Assembly (NCBI GenBank): GCA_021806345.1
Contig: JAJZXP010000374.1
Span: 1 to 32,894 of the forward strand
Direction of reading: 5' to 3'
DNA length: 32,894 bases
From: Thermoplasmata archaeon
GTDB lineage: Archaea > Thermoplasmatota > Thermoplasmata > Thermoplasmatales > Thermoplasmataceae
The notes under the pieces were generated by a model. It ran no database searches and was not told the origin of the DNA. It was given only the letters and a program-made list of their open reading frames with translations. Positions 1 to 6,728 of the stretch are shown piece by piece. A program made the position numbers and the translations under genes. Every line of letters starts with the position of its first letter. Position 1 is the stretch's first letter.

Positions 1-750
1 TGCAAGGACATAAGCCATTAAACCAAAGGTAAGATATTGTGACACGGCAATTACACCCAAAAAAATGAAGGAAAAAATAAACCTGGGATTCTTTTTTCTT
101 TCACCTGAATCAATGGATACCTCGGGACTTTCCTTTTCATTGAGATCACTGAACGATTCTTGGAGTCTCTTACCTTTTCTTGATCTCTCCCATATTTTAG
201 ACTCAGGAATTATGACTCTCAGATATATCATACTTGCAATCAGAATTAATGAACTTGCAAGCAGAACTACCCTGTCAGAAAAATTATTAACAACCACGAA
301 GAATAGCAATGCCATTAGGGCACTTCCTATATTATCAAAATTCGTTAGAATGGTTAGCCACTTTGGCCTTTGTTCCTTTTCCATTTCTTCTCCAACCAGA
401 GCTAGGGAAGATGGTTCCTCCCCGCCAACCCCGAATTGTGCGAAAATAAGGCCAATTAAAAGCGGAATAAAACTGCTGCTTATGCTTATTATAATAATTC
501 CGATGGTATAACTTGCCATGGTCAGGAGGAATATTCTCCTTCTTCCGTAAAAATCTGCAAGAATTCCCATGATCAAATTTCCAAAAGGTACAGTTACAGG
601 TCCAGCAAGCAAAAATATGAGTTTTCCAGTTTTTGATAAATTTCCAATTATCGATCCTGATGCAGCTAGAGGACCAATAGTTCCTATTATCCCCCAAAAG
701 ACAAACGCCATTGAAGTGGAAAACATTAATGCTCTGCGCTCTTTATTCAT
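1..750 (-). CDS. MFS transporter, probable thiamine permease (ThiT1-like), C-terminus outside window
   Basis: At least 250 codons are present and the gene runs off the left edge. The protein shows repeated hydrophobic membrane segments and the MFS loop 2-3 signature (GILADFYGRRR), followed by an acidic conserved stretch (GVGGEEPSS) and a polar central loop, as in the metabolite:H+ symporter branch. Substrate is inferred from the TPP riboswitch directly upstream: THI elements in Thermoplasma genomes are known to precede MFS-type thiamine transporters called ThiT1/ThiT2. The start is uncertain. ATG at 750 overlaps the stop of a 27-codon upstream frame (ATGAATAA), which suggests termination-reinitiation; an in-frame ATG at 780 exists but neither has a good Shine-Dalgarno of its own. 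Alternatively the upstream frame is the true N-terminus and a one-base slip in the A6 run at 769-774 separates them. Membrane transporter is certain; thiamine is an inference. Confidence 0.8.
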   Translation of the reverse strand, partial: MNKERRALMFSTSMAFVFWGIIGTIGPLAASGSIIGNLSKTGKLIFLLAGPVTVPFGNLIMGILADFYGRRRIFLLTMASYTIGIIIISISSSFIPLLIGLIFAQFGVGGEEPSSLALVGEEMEKEQRPKWLTILTNFDNIGSALMALLFFVVVNNFSDRVVLLASSLILIASMIYLRVIIPESKIWERSRKGKRLQESFSDLNEKESPEVSIDSGERKKNPRFIFSFIFLGVIAVSQYLTFGLMAYVLA

Positions 751-826
751 ATCTTGCCACTTCCCCTGAAAAAATTTCATCTTTGGCAAGCATTCCTAAG
801 TTCTGTTTTACTACATTTTCTTTCAT
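743..826 (-). CDS. 27-codon leader frame overlapping the transporter start
   Basis: ATG at 826 sits 4 nt after the perfect Shine-Dalgarno GGAGGGA at 837-831, which is part of the TPP riboswitch. The frame encodes MKENVVKQNLGMLAKDEIFS plus seven residues and stops at 743-745, inside the transporter reading frame. It is the only frame in this transcript with a proper ribosome binding site. It may be a leader peptide that couples transporter translation to the riboswitch, or the real N-terminus of the transporter if one T of the T6 run (769-774) is extra: removing one T joins KDEIF to QGKWQDMNKERR in frame. The sequence alone cannot decide between these. Confidence 0.5.
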   Translation of the reverse strand: MKENVVKQNLGMLAKDEIFSGEVARYE

Positions 827-828
827 TT

Positions 829-907
829 TCTCCCTCCGCCGGTACTAACCGGATCAGGTTCATAGGGTCGATCCTCACGGATCCTCTCAGCCACAGGCTC
901 CCCTGAA
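829..907 (-). promoter_or_regulatory. TPP (THI-box) riboswitch
   Basis: On the minus strand the conserved TPP aptamer elements occur in order: GGGGAGCC, a minimal P3 (AGCC/GGCU closed by UGU), the invariant CUGAGA, a small GAUCC-GUGA-GGAUC hairpin, ACCC pairing back to GGG, the signature GAACCUGAUCCGGUUAGUAC, and CCGGCGGAGGGA at the 3' side. The usual 3' consensus GCGUAGGGA reads GCGGAGGGA here, which creates a perfect Shine-Dalgarno within the aptamer. TPP binding would fold this segment and hide the ribosome binding site, so translational control of the thiamine transporter is the likely mode. TPP riboswitches are known in Thermoplasma-type archaea. Confidence 0.95.
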
Positions 908-926
908 CAATACGTAATTACAAAAA

Positions 927-939
927 CGTATAAAACCTT
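927..939 (-). promoter_or_regulatory. TATA box for riboswitch/transporter transcript
   Basis: Minus strand reads AAGGTTTTATACG, a purine-rich BRE followed by a TATA box. A start about 25 nt downstream falls near 905-910, which is the 5' edge of the riboswitch, so the transcript would begin almost directly with the aptamer. Confidence 0.6.
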
Positions 940-983
940 AATCTGTTTATGAATAGTGTGAATAAGATGCAAGGAAGATGGAT

Positions 984-994
984 CAATATTTAAC
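984..994 (+). promoter_or_regulatory. TATA-like element for polB
   Basis: CAATATTTAAC is centred about 27 nt before the polB ATG at 1016, the spacing expected for a leaderless archaeal transcript. No Shine-Dalgarno precedes the ATG. Confidence 0.45.
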
Positions 995-1015
995 CGTAGT
1001 AGACATGATAATCGG

Positions 1016-3388
1016 ATGAAAGTAAGCATCAGAATTATTTCAACTTCCTACAGAACTTATGATACGGAACTGGAAATATTCGGGAGAACAGCAGATGGAA
1101 GATCGGTAACAGCCCTCACGGGAAATTTTGATCCTTATTTTGATGTGATAGAACCAAAACAAGAAGAAATTGAAGGAATTAGAAAAAATCCAGAATTCGA
1201 GAGAATTGAGGATAAAAAATTGTGGGTTAATGGCGAAATTCGTGACGCAAAGAGAATTTACATTAAACATCCGTACAAGGTGCCAGAGATCAGGAGTCTC
1301 TTTGTCTCAAAGGTCATGGCTGCTGATATTCCTTTCCACCACAGATTCATATACGATCTGGATCTGGGATCCTGTGTTGAAATAGAGGGTAGCGAAGTTA
1401 TTGACGGGAACAGGTATACAACTGATATAACAATTAAAACGGATTTAAAAAGCATAAGGAATATCCAGGATTTTAACCCAGATGTGAAGGTGTTGAGTTT
1501 TGACATTGAAAATGCATTTCCCCCATCTGATGGTGACCTTTACGGAAAAATAATCGTGATAGGTTATTCCATAAGAAAACGAAAGGACGCAGATTCTGAA
1601 AAAGGATTTATCACTGGAGATGAGAAGGATATTTTAACCAATTTTAACAGGTTAATTGTTGAGAAAGATCCAGACATAATCATTGGATACAATATAGACG
1701 GCTATGACCTGCCTGTGATTGAGTACAGGATGACAAGGTATGGACTCAGTCTGGACATAGGAAGAGATAGAACAAAAGCCAGAAGAATTAATGGGCAATT
1801 CTGGAGAGTTAAGGGAAGGATCATCAGTGATGTGTGGTGGAATGTTAAAAAAATACTTCATCCAAAGCATGAAACACTTAATTATGTGGCAAATGAACTT
1901 CTTGGGGAAGGAAAAGATGATGTTGACAGATTGAATATTATGGAGGAGTTTAAGAAAAGACCAAAGGAGGTCATTGACTACTGCATAAAAGATGCAGACC
2001 TTACTCTGAGAATAATGGAAAAGATGAGGGTTGTTGATAGAAATATGTTCATGGCAACTGTGACCAAACTTCCCCTGGAAGACACAACAAATGGTGGGAC
2101 AAGCAATTACGTAGATTCATTGCTCATCAGACTTGCTACCAAGAGAGATATCGGAGTTCCAATGACTGCTGGTATGAATCTAAAGGACAGGGCTATAGAA
2201 GGGGGCCATGTAGAGTCCATAGGATCTGGAATTCATGACATGGTGATAGTTCTTGACTTTAAGAGCATGTATCCTTCTATTATCATGAAATATAATATAT
2301 GTTTCACAACTCTGAGTGAAAACGGAACAATCAGATCTCCAGCGGGAGTGAAGTTTTTAGACAAGTCTGTAAAAAGGGGAGTAATTCCAGAATTATTGCA
2401 GACCCTGATGGAAAGAAGGGATCAGGTAAAAAAGGATATGAAAAATGCAAGGGGTGACGAGAGAGAATACCTTGATGGGGTTCAAGGTGCAATAAAAATT
2501 TTAATGAATACATTTTATGGAGTTCTTGCCTCAGCCTTCTACAGATTCACAAATCCGGATCTTGGCAGAAGCGTGACAGCATTTGCTAGGGATACGATAA
2601 TGGGCCTGATAAAACAGCTTAAAGATAGAAATTTACAGGTTATATATGGTGATACGGATAGTGTTTTCATAGCATCAGGTAAAAAGAATCTCCAGGAAGC
2701 GGTAAACATGGGAAAGGAACTCAGCAGCTCAATTTCGTCCCAATTAGATATCATGATTGAATTCGAGAAAATTATGGATCCATTTTTTTCACATGGGGCA
2801 AAAAAGAGATATGTTGGAAAAATGGTTTATCCTGAGGATGAAAAGGGTAAAATGCTTGTTCGAGGTTATGAAGTGAGAAGAACAGATTCTTTTGATTTGC
2901 AGAGTGAAGCGCTTCAGAAAGTCTTCGACTTTCTCATGGAAAAGAATGTTAAGGGTGCCAGGGAATATTCCGAAAATATACTTAAGCGAATGGTTAATGG
3001 TGATACGACACTGGGCATCGAAAAATTAGTGATCTCAAGATCAGTGAAGGATGATTCGTCATATGCGAATGCAAATTCAATGGCTAATGTTAGAGCGGCC
3101 AGAAAACTTCAGGAGAGGGGGGAGCGATTTATCCCTGGTATGAAAGTTTCATGGATTGTGACAAACAGTTCAGTTACTCCACAGGAAGTAGAACCTTTTA
3201 TCGATGGAGAATCGTTTGGATACAAACCTGACTGGGCATATTACGCCAAACGGGTAGAAGAAACTTTGAATAGGGTTTTTGAAAGTGTCGACACACCAAT
3301 ACATATTGCGGATCAGATTTCAAAACCCAAAAAAAGGAGTGCACCAAATAGTAAGAATCTTACACTTGATAGATTCATGAGTGAGTGA
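1016..3388 (+). CDS. polB: Family B DNA polymerase (replicative/repair, with proofreading exonuclease)
   Basis: 790 residues, the usual size for archaeal PolB. The 3'-5' exonuclease is complete: Exo I DIE at 163-165, Exo II GYNIDGYD at 224-231, Exo III YCIKD at 322-326. The polymerase has motif A DFKSMYPSI at 414-422, motif B around 492-502 (AIKILMNTFYG) and motif C YGDTDS at 544-549, giving metal-binding Asp414, Asp546 and Asp548. A KKRY motif lies further on in the palm/thumb region. The C-terminus ends KNLTLDRFMSE, which resembles a PIP box for docking to the PCNA clamp. It is first in a likely operon: the next gene begins at or before the polB stop. Start is ATG with a TATA element 27 nt upstream. 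Function is secure; whether it is the main replicative enzyme beside PolD cannot be seen here. Confidence 0.97.
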   Translation: MKVSIRIISTSYRTYDTELEIFGRTADGRSVTALTGNFDPYFDVIEPKQEEIEGIRKNPEFERIEDKKLWVNGEIRDAKRIYIKHPYKVPEIRSLFVSKVMAADIPFHHRFIYDLDLGSCVEIEGSEVIDGNRYTTDITIKTDLKSIRNIQDFNPDVKVLSFDIENAFPPSDGDLYGKIIVIGYSIRKRKDADSEKGFITGDEKDILTNFNRLIVEKDPDIIIGYNIDGYDLPVIEYRMTRYGLSLDIGRDRTKARRINGQFWRVKGRIISDVWWNVKKILHPKHETLNYVANELLGEGKDDVDRLNIMEEFKKRPKEVIDYCIKDADLTLRIMEKMRVVDRNMFMATVTKLPLEDTTNGGTSNYVDSLLIRLATKRDIGVPMTAGMNLKDRAIEGGHVESIGSGIHDMVIVLDFKSMYPSIIMKYNICFTTLSENGTIRSPAGVKFLDKSVKRGVIPELLQTLMERRDQVKKDMKNARGDEREYLDGVQGAIKILMNTFYGVLASAFYRFTNPDLGRSVTAFARDTIMGLIKQLKDRNLQVIYGDTDSVFIASGKKNLQEAVNMGKELSSSISSQLDIMIEFEKIMDPFFSHGAKKRYVGKMVYPEDEKGKMLVRGYEVRRTDSFDLQSEALQKVFDFLMEKNVKGAREYSENILKRMVNGDTTLGIEKLVISRSVKDDSSYANANSMANVRAARKLQERGERFIPGMKVSWIVTNSSVTPQEVEPFIDGESFGYKPDWAYYAKRVEETLNRVFESVDTPIHIADQISKPKKRSAPNSKNLTLDRFMSE

Positions 3389-3389
3389 A

Positions 3390-4544
3390 ATGCGAGATTT
3401 TATTGTCATTGGGGGAGGACCTTCAGGATCTTATTGCGCTCAGGTTCTATCCAAAAAGGGGTATAATACTCTGCAATTGGAAGAACATAAAACTGTGGGG
3501 AAACCTGTAGAATGCACCGGATTGGTATCCAGAAGAGTTACAAAAATGGTTAAAACGGATTCCATAGTCAACAGGGTGCACGGCGCAAACGTGTTTTTCC
3601 CCAATGGTGAATCTATTTCCATAGGAAAAGAAGAGGAAACTATCGTACTGGAAAGAGATCGATTTGATCAAGATGTTGCAGGCGCAAGCATTGACTCAGG
3701 GACAGAACTTCTCCTGAATTCTAGAGTCAGAGACATAAAAATTTCAGATCATTGTGCTGAGGTAGTCTTTAGAAGAAATGGTGAAATCGTAACTGAAAGA
3801 TCGCTTGCAGTAGTAGGAGCTGATGGAGCAAACAGTATAACCAGGAAATTACTGTATCCTGAACAACGTTTCAAGAGAGTTGTATCTGCGTATCAGATAG
3901 ATGGTGCAAAACGTCTAGATGATCAGGATAAGGTAAATGTGTTTTTAGGAAGTAAGTACAGTAAGGGATATTTTGGATGGAATACCCCTGCAGGAGATTT
4001 TTCGAGAATAGGAACTGCCGGATTTGGAATGTCAAGGGAAAAATTCGAAGTGTTGTATAAAAAATATCTAGAACCAAATAAAATTACAGTTACCGGAGGT
4101 CCCATACCCATAAGCTTCCTCGAAAGACCATTTGGAAATAGGAGCTTACTGGTCGGAGATGCCGCAGGGATAGTAAAGCCGCTTAGCGGTGGCGGAATTT
4201 ACACTGGCATGGTTTCTGGAGAAATGGCAGCGGAAGCACTGGATAAGGCTTACGAGAATGAAAATTTTGGTGAGAATTTTCTAAAAATGTATGATAAACT
4301 GTGGAAGAATGTCCTTGGCAGAGAACTCAAGAGAGATTTCAGAATTCAAAAAATGTACGCAAGAATAACGGATTATTCATTTAACAAAATTGGAAAAGCA
4401 GTAACCTCCAATAATATGAGAAATTTAATCAGTACTATAGGAGATATTGATTATCCTTCAAAGGTGGTTTTGTCCATAATGTTCCGAAAACCTTCCATAT
4501 TATGGAATGTTCTTTTCCCAAGGAAGGATCCGGATGAAAGATGA
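3390..4544 (+). CDS. Geranylgeranyl reductase family FAD-dependent oxidoreductase
   Basis: About 384 residues. The N-terminus has the FAD Rossmann motif (VIGGGPSG, GxGxxG at residues 8-13), then the family motif ECTGLVS, a VGADGANS segment, and the second FAD motif VGDAAGIVKPLSGGGIYTGM typical of archaeal digeranylgeranylglycerophospholipid reductases that saturate the isoprenoid chains of membrane lipids. The substrate-side motif, usually YxWxFP, reads YFGWNTP, so this may be a diverged paralog with another polyprenyl substrate. ATG at 3390 directly follows the polB stop; an in-frame GTG at 3381 would overlap polB by 8 nt and add three residues. It overlaps the following permease gene by 11 nt. 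Flavoprotein of this family is firm; exact substrate is open. Confidence 0.85.
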   Translation: MRDFIVIGGGPSGSYCAQVLSKKGYNTLQLEEHKTVGKPVECTGLVSRRVTKMVKTDSIVNRVHGANVFFPNGESISIGKEEETIVLERDRFDQDVAGASIDSGTELLLNSRVRDIKISDHCAEVVFRRNGEIVTERSLAVVGADGANSITRKLLYPEQRFKRVVSAYQIDGAKRLDDQDKVNVFLGSKYSKGYFGWNTPAGDFSRIGTAGFGMSREKFEVLYKKYLEPNKITVTGGPIPISFLERPFGNRSLLVGDAAGIVKPLSGGGIYTGMVSGEMAAEALDKAYENENFGENFLKMYDKLWKNVLGRELKRDFRIQKMYARITDYSFNKIGKAVTSNNMRNLISTIGDIDYPSKVVLSIMFRKPSILWNVLFPRKDPDER

Positions 4545-5412
4545 ATTAAAATATTCTTTGTTGATCTTAATATCCACTCTTTCATGGGGAGTGACATTTC
4601 CGCTGGTCAAAATGTCATTGGAATACATGTCACCGGTGATTTTTCTTGCAATTCGTTTTGCAGTTTCTGCCCTGTTCATGCTTCCTTTCATCAGAAGGCC
4701 ATGGAACCTCAAGGGATTAAGACAGGGGATAACCGCCGGCTTTTTTCTTTTCCTGGGGTACTATTTCCAGACAGTGGGGCTCTATTACACATCACCTGCA
4801 ATATCCGGTTTCATCACAGGTCTCTACATTCTTCTTGTTCCAATAATAATGTTTCTCTTCTACAACCACAGAATTTCTAAGATAGACATTATTGCAATTT
4901 TTTTGGCAATGTCGGGTCTGGCAGTAATAACTTTGGGGGAACTAAGCAATTTTTCCTTTCAGTTTGGGGATATATTGACACTCATATGTGCTGTTGGTTA
5001 TGCGTTTCAGATTGTGTACGTAGCGAAAAATAATACGCTTGATATGGTGAAATTTACATTTTTCCAGATGGCAACGGTTTCTCTGTTTTCAACAATGTTG
5101 ATACCTACATTTCAAGTGTATGCAAATTTTGATGCTCCTGTACTAATATTTACTGTTGGTTTTACGGCGCTATTTGCGGGAGTTGTTGCCTACTTTATAA
5201 CCAACAAGGCTCTGGTTTATGTGAAACCAGAGAGAGCAAGCGTAATAATGATTTCGGAACCTGTGTTCGCTGCAATTTTCTCCGTAGTAATTGCCAATTA
5301 TGAAATAACAATTTATATCCTTGTCGGAGGCGCCCTCATGGTTCTGGCAATGTTAGTGTCGATTGTTCTGAATAGCAAGAAGCAGGGGAACGCAGATTAT
5401 TCTATGAAATAG
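4534..5412 (+). CDS. EamA/DMT superfamily permease
   Basis: 292 residues, almost entirely hydrophobic with about ten membrane segments arranged as two EamA repeats (roughly residues 5-135 and 145-285). Typical family phrases are STLSWGVTFPLVK near the N-terminus and the AxVxxxEPVFAAIFS pattern before the last helices (KPERASVIMISEPVFAAIF). ATG at 4534 is chosen because GGAAGG lies just upstream (4522-4527); the frame stays open to 4507 but those extra residues are polar and lack a ribosome binding site. It overlaps the reductase gene by 11 nt, so polB, reductase and permease are probably cotranscribed. DMT permeases export or import small metabolites or amino acids; the substrate is unknown. 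Confidence 0.85.
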   Translation: MKDELKYSLLILISTLSWGVTFPLVKMSLEYMSPVIFLAIRFAVSALFMLPFIRRPWNLKGLRQGITAGFFLFLGYYFQTVGLYYTSPAISGFITGLYILLVPIIMFLFYNHRISKIDIIAIFLAMSGLAVITLGELSNFSFQFGDILTLICAVGYAFQIVYVAKNNTLDMVKFTFFQMATVSLFSTMLIPTFQVYANFDAPVLIFTVGFTALFAGVVAYFITNKALVYVKPERASVIMISEPVFAAIFSVVIANYEITIYILVGGALMVLAMLVSIVLNSKKQGNADYSMK

Positions 5413-5414
5413 GT

Positions 5415-5431
5415 ATTTTAAGGCTTAAAAT
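5415..5431. repeat. 17-bp palindrome upstream of MFS gene
   Basis: ATTTTAAGGCTTAAAAT is a perfect inverted repeat (8-bp arms, one central base) starting 3 nt after the permease stop and ending about 11 bp before the TATA element of the next gene. It could be an operator or an AT-rich terminator; by length and composition it could also be chance. Confidence 0.35.
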
Positions 5432-5441
5432 TTAAGAATTG

Positions 5442-5450
5442 ATTAAATAT
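5442..5450 (+). promoter_or_regulatory. TATA box for MFS gene at 5471
   Basis: ATTAAATAT centred about 25 nt upstream of the TTG start at 5471, consistent with a leaderless transcript separate from the permease operon. Confidence 0.4.
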
Positions 5451-5470
5451 TTCAAGAGAATACCTTAGAA

Positions 5471-6727
5471 TTGGCGGATTCTACTTACTCTTTTACCATC
5501 AAAAATCTAGATCGGAAAGTTTGGATTCTTAGCGTTACGCGTTTTATCAGGGCCTTCGGAAGAGGCTCCACTTTTATTTTTCTGCCACTTATTTTTATAA
5601 TCACATACAAAGTTTCATTTATTGAGACGGGACTTTTTCTTGGGTCAGCCACTCTTGTAATGGCCTTTGTGCAGTACTATGCAGGTATACTCACAGACAA
5701 AATTGGAAGAAGAACTATCTTAGTGTATTCTCAAATCCCAGCAGTATTTTTCTACCTTCTTATCTATTATACGGTAGAGCATCCATTCTACTTTCTAATT
5801 CTTCTCGGATCGTGGTATGGAACCATAGTTATCAATTCAATTCAGTACCCCGCGGTTCAGGCTTCAGTTGCAGATGTGACTTCCGTAAGGGATCGTCTCT
5901 CTGGATATACGATTATGAGAGTTATGGCTAACCTGGGAATCGCAGTAGGTCCCTTGATCGGAGCCTATATGGCCCAGTATGGACTTCAGTACATCTTTCT
6001 CATATCAAGCATTGCGACTGTGGTGGAAATTTTTATGCTATTCTTTTTGATGGGCGAGACTTACGATCCTAAGACTCATGAGAAATTACAAAAGGGACAG
6101 TTGACAAAAGTGTATACGAATGACAAATTTTTTGTCATTTTCATAGTAATCGGAGTACTACTTCAGATTTTTATGAGACAACGTGGTTCAACTTTTACAG
6201 TATATACCATCGTTTTACAAAATCTCCCCTACATGTATCTGGGATATATTTGGGCATTGAACGGAATACTTGTTGTCTCACTGCAATTTCCGCTTCTCAG
6301 ACTGATGACAAAAATTGGAAATCCAATGATATGGAGAGGAGTGGGAACAATTTTTTATGCAATTTCATTCCTGATTCTAACAGGCTCAACCGAATTCCTA
6401 TTTCTTGCGTTATTTATGACTATATCTACCTTTGGTGAAGATCTACTTTCTCCGACAACTCAAAGCATTATCACGACTCTAGCTCCTGAAAACATGAAGG
6501 GGTCATATGTTGGTGTTTACAATCTTTATTCGAGTTTTGGCGGATTTGGGGGTGCAATTATCGGCCTGTACCTGTTATTCGCGTTGCAAAGCGTTTCTTA
6601 CACCTATTGGTTCTATATTTCTTTTGGAACACTATCAGTTGCTGTAATGTACATGGTGATAAGTGGGATGTTTTCCAGAAGAATGATGGAATTTGAAGAT
6701 ACCAAGGTTATAAAAGTGTCAAACTAA
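5471..6727 (+). CDS. MFS transporter (multidrug/metabolite exporter-like)
   Basis: 418 residues with about twelve hydrophobic segments and a polar loop between helices 6 and 7 (around residues 195-215). The MFS signature GILTDKIGRRT lies between helices 2 and 3, and ANLGIAVGPLIGAYMAQYG in helix 5 resembles the drug:H+ antiporter motif C (gxxxGPxxGG). Translation starts at TTG (5471); the TATA element 25 nt upstream suggests a leaderless mRNA, and no in-frame ATG occurs before the first membrane segment. Its stop lies 1 nt from the stop of the convergent tgtA. The substrate cannot be inferred from the neighbours. Confidence 0.85.
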   Translation: MADSTYSFTIKNLDRKVWILSVTRFIRAFGRGSTFIFLPLIFIITYKVSFIETGLFLGSATLVMAFVQYYAGILTDKIGRRTILVYSQIPAVFFYLLIYYTVEHPFYFLILLGSWYGTIVINSIQYPAVQASVADVTSVRDRLSGYTIMRVMANLGIAVGPLIGAYMAQYGLQYIFLISSIATVVEIFMLFFLMGETYDPKTHEKLQKGQLTKVYTNDKFFVIFIVIGVLLQIFMRQRGSTFTVYTIVLQNLPYMYLGYIWALNGILVVSLQFPLLRLMTKIGNPMIWRGVGTIFYAISFLILTGSTEFLFLALFMTISTFGEDLLSPTTQSIITTLAPENMKGSYVGVYNLYSSFGGFGGAIIGLYLLFALQSVSYTYWFYISFGTLSVAVMYMVISGMFSRRMMEFEDTKVIKVSN

Positions 6728-6728
6728 C

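Noticed and set aside
335..697. 120-codon open frame on the minus strand within the left-edge transporter
   Set aside because: It is out of frame with the MFS gene, rich in Trp, Asn and Cys with no coherent domain; the membrane-protein frame explains this DNA.
4584..4880. 98-codon plus-strand frame inside the DMT permease gene
   Set aside because: Out-of-frame shadow with Cys/His-rich random composition; the permease frame has clear membrane segments.
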